Assembly: GCA_023078685.1 (NCBI GenBank)
Contig: JALGAS010000002.1
Coordinates: forward strand, 2,480,001-2,544,000
Length of the DNA: 64,000 nucleotides
Source: Neopestalotiopsis rosae
Lineage: Eukaryota; Ascomycota; Sordariomycetes; Amphisphaeriales; Sporocadaceae
Direction: 5' to 3'
Shown: in pieces, positions 54,261 through 64,000 of the stretch
How the letters are laid out: each line of letters starts with the position of its first letter
Numbering within the stretch: position 1 is the first letter of the stretch
Translations under genes and position numbers: made by a program
The notes under the pieces: model-generated
What the model saw: the letters and a program-made list of their open reading frames with translations, nothing else
What the model was told of the DNA's origin: nothing
Database searches by the model: none

Positions 54261-57022
54261 ACGGATCGCCCCTGAGGGATCTGTTGTGGGGACGGTTGAT
54301 GAAAATGAGAAAGTTTGGGCATTTGGCATGGTCAATTTACGATGGAGTAAGGTCCTGCTTCGTGGTCTGGTTCACGCGCTGAGGAAAATCGGCCGGAGTA
54401 ACGTTACGTACTTGAGAATGGGTTTAAAAATAAATACCGACAACACATGAACAAATTTGCCCCGTTCTCTCTATACTCCCAGTTTCCTCTCAATGCTTGA
54501 CTGAGTGTGCCTTGTTCCTGTTCACTGACTACTTACCCAACCTCGTCTGCATGAGCATGTCCTGAATCTGAGACGGAACCGGTATATACATAAACTTTTC
54601 CCTGCGACAAGCGGCATTGGCATTGTTGTATATACCGTTCGGCAAGTCCACTGATTGCCGACATACCTGAACCTAACAAAGAGCCATGTAGAGCATCAAG
54701 GCAGAGCCGAGCCGTTCTCGCAACACGGAGACATCTTTTCCACGAACAACGTTTGAATCTATCAACTAGAAACCAGACGTACTTCTTATGTATTATATAA
54801 GCTGTATCACATGCTGAAAGGCTTGCATTTTTGGACGATTGAGTAATGCGACCTCATCTTCAGACTACGTGTTCCTTTAAGGGCATCTTCGGTAGAAACA
54901 CATTATTCCCAGCCACTCTGCCTTGAGTGAACAAGGTGGGCACACATTTGAGGGGTCCAGAGGACAGGTAACTCGTTGTTTTCGACGATACAAGGAATTC
55001 GTGATCAAGAGTGTTGAATGGAGAAGTTCTACAAAGGGTGGATCTATAAAATGGAGAGGACGTGGTACTTAACTCGGGGGCCAATAATGACAGGAACTGC
55101 TGTGCTAGTATCGACAGGTTGAAGACTTTCCCGCGACAAAACGAAGACCGAGCCGTCGCCATCTCAATTGATTTGGAAATTTGCTACGACCCCACCATTA
55201 CTCGAGCGATATGAGGCACTTTGCATCTCTATTTAACTTCATCACAAGGACCATTTAGAGATCTTTTGGGTTTGAAGTACTTGGGAGAGCAAGGTGAGCA
55301 GTTCATTATTCCTGGAGTCTGGAGTCTGAAAGACGATCCTCTTTGGACCATACATACCCGGGTAAGCATAATGATAACATGGGGTCAATAACTAACTCGA
55401 CACAAGTCTGCGCACGGGTGATACATGGCAATTTGGCGGGCATTTTGGAATGCGCAACTTCTTCAGCAGATACAGTACAACTCGAAGCATCTAATGACCT
55501 AACAACTCCTTGCTTTAATTTCTGATTCAGTCCAGTCAATAAAGCTGCTTTTATCTCAAATGTTAAAATTTTATTTGTGGTGTTTTGGGTCATATGAAAA
55601 GAGTAAGTTTTTGTGATAAGCCCCCTCTCTCCCGTCTTCCATATGCTCGCCGAAGCTTGTTGACTTTGCACCAAAAACCTCTCTTACATACACACAGCCA
55701 AGGCTCTCAGAGAAAAGCACCCCGGTGTGTCTTCACTAGATTCGTCTTCGGTCTGGAGCATTCTCTATTGATCGAACACATCAAGACACATTGTGAACAC
55801 GCGAGTAATCAAGAGATGATGACTATGTGAAAACGTTGTCTTGGGTCAGATTGTCTTGTCTTTGGCAGACAGCATCACTCTCGTATAATTACAGGCCGCC
55901 ACACCGCACAATTGTGATGACACAGCCCAGTGAACACTTCAAAACATTCAACATGATCTCAAGAGAATCTGTGAGATATTTTGTGCATACATCACCGTCG
56001 TAGAAATACTAGAGCTTCGTCTATAAATGCCTTTAGAATTGAGGCTATCCGCTGTGACACAAGTCTATTTAGATACCCGCGCTCTGCTTTTTTGCAGTTA
56101 CATTTGGCGAGGCCCATTTTCCCGGATGATAACAAAAAGCAATCGGGATTGCCCAGGGACACTGCGGTCAAACAAAAGAAAATGAAAACCAGATCGTGAA
56201 CACCACTAAAACACACGTAAAAATGAGAGGAATGAGCAAGATTCGTCGCAGCGTAATCTTGGCCATTATCTCTCCATGACCCGAGCCACCAAAACAACTC
56301 TCGTCTACCTCTGTTTTCCAGATGCTGTAGATATCCAGCGAGATCTCCAAATCCCACGCCGTGTCCTCATGCCAACCACCTATGCGCGCTTTGACACAAA
56401 ATGTGTGGCTGATGAATGCTGGAGGTGAGTGACCTCGAGTTGCTCCGTATGAGTTGGAACCGCGAGAATTGAAACGAAGAAAAAAAGAAGAGTGAGAAAT
56501 CAACGCCTTTTATACGTCGTGTAGCGAAATAGGGCCGTTGACTCTCGAAAAGAAGAGAAGAATGATGGCAGGTCGAAATACAATGCTGTCTCCATGAAAC
56601 GAAGAAAAGAAATGAAAAAGAAACAGTCTATGTTTGCAAGCGGTCCAATTCCCAAGTACATGAGTACAAAGCCTCAGGTATCTAGGATCGATGATGTTCT
56701 TGATTTGCACCAAGAGACAAACGACCATATATGCCCAGTAGAGACCCAGAAAGATGAAGAGTCGTCCTCAACGAGCATGGTAGTGTACATAAATGACCCG
56801 AGGAACGAAGGTTGTCGTAATGTGTGTGCTCGTTGATCAAAGAAATGATGCGCGGATTCTCAGATCCGTGGTTGACTACGGATAGGAAAGTCGTCAAGGG
56901 TCGTAGAAGCCATTTCGGTCGTACGTCGCCAAAGTCAAATAGCAAACCCGCATGCTTGAGCTGCCGCCAATGCATTTATCATACCATTACAAGCGCGGTG
57001 GCATATCGTAAAGAAGATGGGT
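54261..57022. other. Intergenic region (2.8 kb)
   Basis: Lies between the convergent stop codons of RPL15 (+) and the Pumilio gene (-). Two minus-strand frames (56168-56503, ending in a hydrophobic stretch ILLIPLIFTCVLVVF, and 55992-56357) overlap and have no start or family support. TGTATATA occurs at 54627-54634. No RNA gene or repeat is seen. Confidence 0.45.
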
Positions 57023-59445
57023 TTAGAAGAACTGGCCCTCGCCATTGCCAGGCTGGACGGTACCGCCCGGGTAGGTGTAGCCTTGATTCAAGCGGGGAGG
57101 CTGAGGGGGCGCCACATTGCCAGAGGCGTTGGGCTGATAGTTGGACTGGCCACGACTGCGAGTGCCATTTCCGTAATCGCCATTGCCTCGCATGGGACCA
57201 GCACCGTTGCCAGGTGTGTATCCGCTGTTGCGAAGGGGGATCTGGCCGTTGGTTGCGTCAGAAGGCGTCGTCTGACCGCTGGTGGTGGCAGAGCCACGAT
57301 TGTTGTCGAAAGCCATGATCTTGGCCGAAATACGACGGGCATAGGGTGTACCGCGAACAGTTGGGATGATCGGGCGAATCACTTCGATCAACTGCATCTT
57401 AGCCTGCAGAGGAGCGTGCTCCAAAGCAGTCTGAACAACGTAATTGCCATAGTTGTCGCGAAGCAGACGCTCAATCTCGCCAGAATTGAGGATCTCAGAA
57501 ACCATCAACTCCTTGGACTGATCCGAAGCGCAACGAAGGCACTTTTCCATGACGTTGGAGCTGAACTTGTGACGCGACAGTCTTCCTATGCTGCCGAGGA
57601 ACTTGAGCACCAGTGGCTGGGTGAAGCTGGGTTCATTGAGGTCAATGATGTACTGCACAACGTAGTTGCCAAACGGATCCTGCACAAGGCGAGCAGCATT
57701 CTCAGTGATCTGGTTGATCAAGGTGATCTTCTGATCGCCCGCAGCATGATCAATGCAGCGCTGCAGAACGCAGCAGCCGTGACGATGAGTTCCAACCTCA
57801 ATGCAGTGATTGCCCACAGCCTCGAAGATGAACTGGTTGTCTTCGGAAGATAACTTGTTGAGGCACTTCTGAATGACGTGATTGCCGTTCAGGTCCTTGA
57901 TGAGCTCAACAACCTGGAAGCGAAGAGCCTCAATGATGATCTGAACATGATCTGGCAGAGTCACGTATTCGATCATCTTCTGGAGAGCTCGAGTGCCATG
58001 CTGATTGAATGCAATGCGTGTCATGGACTCGGCAGCGTTGCGAATGAGAACGGTGCGCTCATCATCCGTGCAGTACTCGAGCAGTTTCTGACAAAGATAG
58101 TTGCCGAATGGGTCCATCATGAGATCAACAACGTGAGCGTTTGTCTCCGCCCAGATCATGTGAATCTCGTGAGGAAGTCGGTTTTCTAACTGCTTCTGGA
58201 GATAGCGGCAGCCATGTTGATCCTTGCAAAGCTCGAGAATGCCACCCTGGAAGTTGCTGAGTGGAGCTCCATTGAAACGACTCATTGCTGTAGACAGAGT
58301 TAGCAGAGCGGACACATTTTGGGTGACGTATTCCGGAACTTTACCCTCATTATCTTGAGCACGGCGGGCCTGGATGACCCGCTGCTGGGAGTCACGAGGC
58401 TGTGCGGACTGATACATGGGGTTGTAGCCAGGGTAGTTCTGGTGAGGATAGCCGTTGATGCTCATGTTGTTCATACCCTGCATCAACATACCCATGTTGT
58501 AGTTGTTGCCATTAGGGTTGGCTCCGTTGTTGTAGCCGCCATTGCCGTAGTAGGGAGGGTAGTTGTTGACAGCAGAACCGGATGGGGAGGTGACGGATGC
58601 ACCACCAGACGTAGGGCCTTGAGGGTTCATTCCAGCTGGTCCGAACGCGGGCGCATTGGCGTGTAGAGCGCTGCCAATAGAGGGATAGGTGGAAGCCTGC
58701 GGCAGGCTAGGAACATGGCCGTCATTAGACAGCTCGCGATTGTGCTGCTTGGGGATAGCACCCGGAGGAATACGACCAATGCTGGCATTGTGGTTGTGGA
58801 AATGCTGCTGTGCATGAGCGTTGGCATTCGGGCCATTGACAGAGTTGCCAGGCTTGACGGCGTGGATATCATTGGCAGAGAAGGAAGTCTGCAACTTCGG
58901 AGGCATGGCCTGGGTTGCCGGGGGCGACTTGATAGAATTGACACTATCGGTCGTAACATCCTTGAGGTAGCTGAAATCAATTCCTTGCTGCTTGGCGAGA
59001 TCGAGCGAGTGGCGGAAACCAGCACGTCCACTGATGCTGTTAGCATCCGAAGAGGAGCTGCCATAGCCCGAAGCCACAGACTCGGCAGGCGTCAATTGAA
59101 CCGAATCAATGTTCGACAAGCTCTGCTGCGAGCGGTGAAGAGATGTCATCTTGTTCCAGCCGTTTGAGGTTTCGGGATTAGCAGCGCTAAGAGTGCTGAG
59201 GTCAACACCAACAGAGGAGGTGGAGAGCTGCAAATGGGACGAATGATTAGCACGTGAAAAACAGGTTTGATCCAACAAGTAATTGCGCGACAGAAAGGCA
59301 ACAGCTTGAAGTGCAGACGAACGAAAAAAAGAAAAGCTGTGATTGTAGATGTGGTTTGGTTGCGTTCAAGAAAAGAAAAATGTGCAAGAGTGTTTGTTTA
59401 GTGTTGTCTCCGTTCGCTCGTTTGTCTTGCGATTAGGACAATGGG

Positions 59446-59485
<40 letters not shown>

Positions 59486-61886
59486 GGAAGGCGAAAATTT
59501 TGGAGGGGTAACGAACGGGCTGTCTGCATGGAGGGGTAACACCGGCAGAGCAACTTGACAACAGCTCTGGCCAAAACCAGCCAGAATGCCATTGGAGTTT
59601 GCCAGTGTATCAAGATATCGGCGACAAGGATTGCGGTCAAAATAGTGATGTACTTACTCGGTTTGGATTGCCTTTGTTGACCAACTTGGGGAATCCGTCT
59701 TCGGTCTCCAGCGCAGTGTAATTGCCTTCCATGTTGGCTTCGTCGTCTCGGAACAAGAAACCGGCAGCGTTTGTCTGGTCAATGTTGTCGTACGGGTTGC
59801 CTCGGCGAGTCACGGGCATGGAGTATCGGTTGAGGCTAGGTAGATACCCAAGTCAGTTGTCCGTGTCTTGGTAGGAAACGGTGGAAGTGAAAGAATAGAT
59901 GAGAAAACAGATAGGAATCAAGGTCAAAGAGTCGAAGTTGAAGAGGGGTGTTGTGCACTTCTTAAATAAGTGCCGTCTTGAGACTGAGTGCACAGAATGT
60001 GATGAAGCTGAATGACGAAAATAAAGAAAGGCAAGAACAGGAAGGCAGGCAGGAATGGCAAAAGTCAGAAAGACAAGTGACCAAAGATACAGAACAAGAG
60101 ATTGATGGGAATGGGAATGGTCAAGTCCAAGCTGAACTTCACTTTGGGCAACAGGTCTTGATATACTATTGAGGGTAGGTGGGAACAATCGAATTTGTGC
60201 AGGGAAGGTGCGCAAGAGCGGCTGACCGACTTTGTTGATTGTCCTATCATGAACAATCCTGGGATTGAAGAGATGTTGGAATGGGAATAGCCCAGGGATT
60301 GTCAAGCTCTCATGAGAAGAGTAGATGCAGATGAGATGGAAGCTTTCTGATTCGTTCAGACACTGTAACTTTACAGTGACTGTTGGTTAAGTGTTATAAC
60401 CCACTTGGGCTTCGGAGCGTTGCAGTAAATGTAGCACATTCACAATACTTTGTGTGTGATTTGGCATACCAGCCACAAATGTTCATTTCGTTCCAAAAGC
60501 GATTTCAAGCATTTCAAGCTTTGAACCTGCATTGAACCCTGACGATATGATATGCTTGAATGCCACGAAAACAGACAGGTATCTCTGCAAGGGAAAGTGG
60601 GAGAAGATGTTCGATAACTCAGCAATTGAAATCAGACCAAAAGCAAAGAGAAGACCAAGACGAAAGCTGTGAGGTCATGAGTATCCGACGAGTTCTCCTT
60701 TTTCTCGTTGCCCTGGTTCTGTATCGCAATGCCCAGGTATCGAAGGAAGCTCATAGTGAGATGGGTCTGAAGATATGGTCTGTGCGCAGATGCTATACTC
60801 GAACGCTTCTTTTGACGACACAATAGACCAGTCGGACGAGCTGCTCGCAGAGGGGATACAAACAACAAAGTTTCAAAGGAAAGCTGATCAATAATTGCTA
60901 GAGAGAGTCGGCACTTACGCGTTGGTTGAGCGGTGGCTGGTGGGATCCTGACGCAGCGCTTCTTGTTTTTCATCCTCGTCACTGTTTCTTCGGGTTCCTG
61001 GTACTGATCGAGATGGCAGGTGGTCGTCAAAGGCGAAGGCGCGCGATTGAGAGGGCATGATGCCTGATTGGGGCGACTGCAGCTGGGATCCCGATCTCGC
61101 GGACCGACTCTGGAACAGGCCCGGAGGAGAAGTCAGGCTCGAGAGCGAGTACCGATTCGGACGAGAGAACATGGTAGGGAAACCATTCGACGACTCTCGA
61201 TACTCTGGCGGCGTTGTGGGTTCAGATTGATGACCTGTCAGACCAAACAAGTTGTTTTTGGTCAGGTCGTTTTCCATCTGCCGCAACTCGGCCTCATCTT
61301 GGCGCTGCTGAAGCTCGAATTTCCTCATCTCGGCCTCGAAGCGTCGTTTCTGTTCCATAAGAGTCTCGTACTCCTGCTTCTTCTTGTTCAACTGCAGACA
61401 ATGTCAGTCCGTATCCCAACATGCACGATTCCATGCCGCATCCACAACACAATTGTTCCCTTTTTCTCCGAGCCAAGGGTAGTTCGAGCAAAACCCTGCA
61501 AGATATCGCTTACCAATTGTGCTTTATATTCGGTCTAGAAAGAGCAGAGAGGTCAGCTGGAAATTCTTTCTAGGAATGCAGATTGGCCATCTGAAATTCC
61601 GAGACATGGCCGGAAGATCCCTCCAAACAGCGCAAAGAAGGATGATCCCAAGCTTTTTCCAATTACTCACAGCCGTTGTATACTCCTGAGGTTCTACAGG
61701 ACGTTGAAGGGAGCCTAGCGTCTGCAATGTTGGTACACGCCCCGAGTCGGTGGTGAAGCGACGAGGCAAGGTGGTGCGAAGGTCTTGTTGAGGCATTCGG
61801 TTGCCATTTCTTGGTGGTGAGACAAGCGAGTTCATCGGCGCGTCGGTTACAGGCGACTGCTGCGCGCGGTATTGATAGTTATCCAT
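57023..61886 (-). CDS. Pumilio-family RNA-binding protein, Puf4 type
   Basis: Five exons on the minus strand: 61886-61671, 61534-61514, 61391-60919, 59835-59658, 59227-57023; 1,030 aa. Exon 2 encodes only seven residues (TEYKAQL); intron 3 is 1,083 nt; all phases close. N-terminal half: disordered, with a coiled coil (KKKQEYETLMEQKRRFEAEM) and Ser/Asn/Gly-rich linkers. C-terminal half: eight PUM repeats, whose base-reading residues appear as GCRYLQ, GNYLCQ, GTRALQ, GNHVIQ, GCCVLQ, GNYVVQ, SSNVME, GNYVVQ. SN..E in repeat 7 reads G and NY..Q reads U, so the target begins UGU; the Cys-Cys in repeat 5 is typical of the Puf4/Mpt5 branch rather than Puf3. Yeast Puf4 binds mRNAs of ribosome-biogenesis factors and promotes decay. 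An Asn/Gly/Arg-rich tail ends PGNGEGQFF. An ATG in exon 4 (59819) could start a shorter form. Confidence 0.92.
59450..59484. repeat. T35 homopolymer inside a Pumilio intron
   Basis: Thirty-five consecutive T on the plus strand, hence A35 in the sense strand of the fourth intron (59228-59657) of the Pumilio gene. Its length may be an assembly estimate. Confidence 0.85.
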
Positions 61887-64000
61887 TTTTCCCCTACTCG
61901 TACTGTTGTTACAACACCGACAGAGCTTTCGTACAGAAGGAGGTTGTCGCTGTTTCTATACGACTATACAGGACGAAAATATGGTCAGCGGGGGGCGTTG
62001 CACATCAAAAGGACAGCAGCGCAAGAGGTTGAGAGCAGGTTTTCGTGTCCGGCGACGATCGGTTCGCATCAAGGCACGGCGGGGTTGCGAAGCAGCCAAA
62101 ACTACAGCCTGTAACACCGTCGTGTCGCCCGCCTCCAAATGCGAGGTTCGACAAGTGTATGAGCAGCGGTGGTTTGGCGCGCGGATCGATTGACTGCCGG
62201 GAATCTTTCTTTTCAAGGAGGAGGGGGTTTGACCTCTCTCTATCGCCTCTCTTTGGGGGGTGGCAGATGGACGGGCAGGTTAAGAGACTGGATGTGCTCA
62301 CCTTTTTGGAGGAGAAGCAAGTAGTAGCACAATATGCTGCCCTGGAGAGCCAGGAAGCGGCAGCACACGACAGAATTGCAATATCGCTACAAAAAAGAGT
62401 GTGGAGCGGAGGGCAAGACGCAGGAAAAAGAAGAAGATCAATTGATTGCTTTGGGGTTTGATGCAGAGGAGGTCGAGAGAGGCGGCGCCAGTTGGAGACC
62501 CCTGTCCGGCTGTGGCAGTCGCAGTCAGTCAGTCAGTTCAAGTGTGTGCTCACACTGCTGCGGGCTCTCTCTTTCTTCTTGTGCGTTTCGTTGCGCCCAG
62601 GTCTGTCCACTCTGGTAACAACCAGTAAGTAATGGGTGGCCCAGGGGTGGGCAAGATGTGCGATAGAGGTCAGTAGCGCTGGCGCTGAGGCGGCGTGCGT
62701 GCTGCCGTGCGTGCATGGATTTTAGCAGAGGCTGGTTTCTTCCGTTCTCCTTGGTGAGCGGGCCCTTCTGCCTTGTAACTGGCACTGCTGGTCCCTGCAC
62801 GTACATATAGTAGCCCCGGTCGAGCATCGGCCGCTACCACGAGCAGAGGGGGACGCAATGGCCGATCTTTTTTTGCTGAGTAGGTTGGTTTAAACCGACG
62901 AGTTGGTCGTTCCAAAGGTTGCCACGAGCACGAGTAGTAAGAGATGCAGTTACAATTTCCCTAGGCGCCAACATATATGACAACGGAAGCGCGAGAACTT
63001 AGACGCCTGGGAATCTACTTGACGTATGTATAGTTGAATCTCAATGGAAAAAGTTTGCCCTCTGGCAGGCGTTTTCAGCAGAGACAAAACCTACAATCGT
63101 ACCGGGTACATCGATTCTCGGATCTGGCGCTACCAAAGTCTATTGGCCGCCTCGCTCTGCTGCTCCCGAGAGGCAGGACACGTACCTACACAACTACACT
63201 AGTTAGCCGTCCACAAAAGAGTGGTGGTTCAGGTCGGGTCGAGGCACACACTTTGAGGAAAGACAGGTACTTGCGGCGTGCACCAGGTAAGTAGACTCTG
63301 TGAACGGCTTGTCACTTCAACCTTACTCTTAAAGGTATTCCGATCCAGGGGACCGCGTGGTGCCTGTTGTTTTTCAAGATAACGCAAATTCGGCTTTTTA
63401 CAATACATGCTTCTGATGCTTCGTACATTTCATCTTGCTCTTTTCAACTCATCCCCATTCACGTTATTTCGAAGATGCCGGCATCCTCCTTGCTCTGCCC
63501 AGCCAGTCTCGCATTCCTTCGGTCATATTTCAGAAAATCACCTCCGTCTCGCTCGATGCTAGGCCCGCCGAACAGGTACGTATACTACATACCTGATTCA
63601 GATTGGTCCGTCCTTCGGTTGAGGTTTTCTATGGAGACTCCACATTGTACGATCCGGCTCAAAAAGCCAGCCCCTCCAGAAAGAAAAGAAGAAGAAAAAA
63701 AATATGCCACGAGGAACCAAATGGGGGGCGGTGAGCACGATTCCTGACTGGGAAACTCTGGCAGCAACCGAGCGCCTTGGCCGAATAGCGGACCGGGTCC
63801 CTAGGAAACACTCATATAGAAGTGCGGGGGAACCTTGACCAAACACGCAGCGGATTGAGATCACCCAACAACGGTTTTTTTTTTCTCTAATGCTTCTTAG
63901 ATGGCCCGCTCGGCCAGTTATCTGATACATCAAGGCCCGGCATCCCAACGAGATGCATCTTGTGTGTCATGTTGGCGTCTACATATCCTCTTGCAGCCCT
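61887..64000. promoter_or_regulatory. Upstream region of the Pumilio gene
   Basis: The 2.1 kb from the Pumilio start codon to the window end contains no supported gene. A CAGTCAGTCAGTCAG tract lies at 62520-62536, and the 62045-62461 plus-strand frame has no protein character. The promoter and leader of the minus-strand Pumilio gene should be in the first ~1 kb. Confidence 0.45.

Noticed and set aside
56168..56503. Possible small membrane protein (111 codons, hydrophobic C-terminus)
   Set aside because: Overlaps another frame, lacks family or splice support, and lies in the convergent spacer after the Pumilio gene.
59853..60305. 150-codon minus-strand frame inside the long Pumilio intron
   Set aside because: Pyrimidine-rich leader-like sequence; no donor and acceptor pair joins it in phase to neighbouring exons.
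62520..62536. CAGT tandem tract as a functional element
   Set aside because: Only about four units; ordinary simple repeat.
1..64000. CRISPR arrays, transposases, LTRs, rRNA genes
   Set aside because: None seen; no regularly spaced repeats and no reverse-transcriptase, integrase or transposase motifs in any frame.

Overview
The window is nuclear DNA of a filamentous ascomycete, most likely a Sordariomycete and probably Hypocreales. The basis is: many short GT..AG introns (about 46-150 nt) with CTAAC/CTGAC-type branch sites, protein families typical of Pezizomycotina (DUF3176 membrane protein, split Zn2Cys6 regulator, single-chain UreG, Puf4-type Pumilio protein), a nuclear tRNA-Asp with a short anticodon-loop intron, and long pyrimidine-rich leaders. 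There are no operons, CRISPR arrays or intact transposons. Gene models below are hand-spliced; reading-frame arithmetic closes for every model given with confidence above 0.7.

Layout. 1-3 kb: 3' end of COX12 (cytochrome oxidase subunit VIb), then SDE2 (-) and RPS10 (+) sharing a divergent promoter. 3-5.3 kb: non-genic, with coding-like but broken sequence. 5.3-9.8 kb: a nine-segment-like, eight-exon zinc polyol dehydrogenase (D-arabinitol dehydrogenase type), a three-exon short-chain dehydrogenase, and an unrecognised 325-aa Cys/His plus coiled-coil protein. 10.1-15.3 kb: UTP7 (-) and TSR1 (+), two 40S ribosome-biogenesis factors transcribed from one 411-bp bidirectional promoter; a coding-like relic lies just behind UTP7. 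15.3-23 kb: a 7.7-kb gene desert whose right part is the leader of a PSP1-domain protein gene (23.0-25.9 kb). 27.9-34.2 kb: metallo-beta-lactamase-fold lactonase-like enzyme (-), NFU1 (-), HIT1 (+), and an unknown low-complexity protein (-). 34.2-39.3 kb: a second gene desert ending in tRNA-Asp(GUC). 40-45.8 kb: UreG, a doubtful small gene, a probable relic, and a DUF3176 membrane protein. 46-49.6 kb: zinc-type enoyl reductase/alcohol dehydrogenase-like enzyme (-) and a five-exon Zn2Cys6 transcription factor (-). 50.4-54.3 kb: two unrecognised proteins and RPL15. 57-61.9 kb: a five-exon Pumilio-family gene of the Puf4 type (-). The last 2.1 kb is its upstream region.

How the genes relate. Translation and ribosome production dominate the conserved part: RPS10, RPL15, UTP7, TSR1, HIT1 (box C/D snoRNP assembly) and a Puf4-type RNA-binding protein, a family that in yeast controls ribosome-biogenesis mRNAs. 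COX12 and NFU1 are mitochondrial. The accessory part (polyol dehydrogenase, SDR, lactonase-like enzyme, enoyl reductase, Zn2Cys6 regulator, DUF3176) is scattered and not an obvious secondary-metabolite cluster, since no synthase is present. The most interesting observations are splicing-based: a six-codon exon that carries one zinc-binding cysteine of the Zn2Cys6 finger, a seven-codon exon and a 1.08-kb intron in the Pumilio gene, an in-frame stop-free 51-nt intron in the PSP1 gene, and a mitochondrial-presequence-like extension on the reductase.
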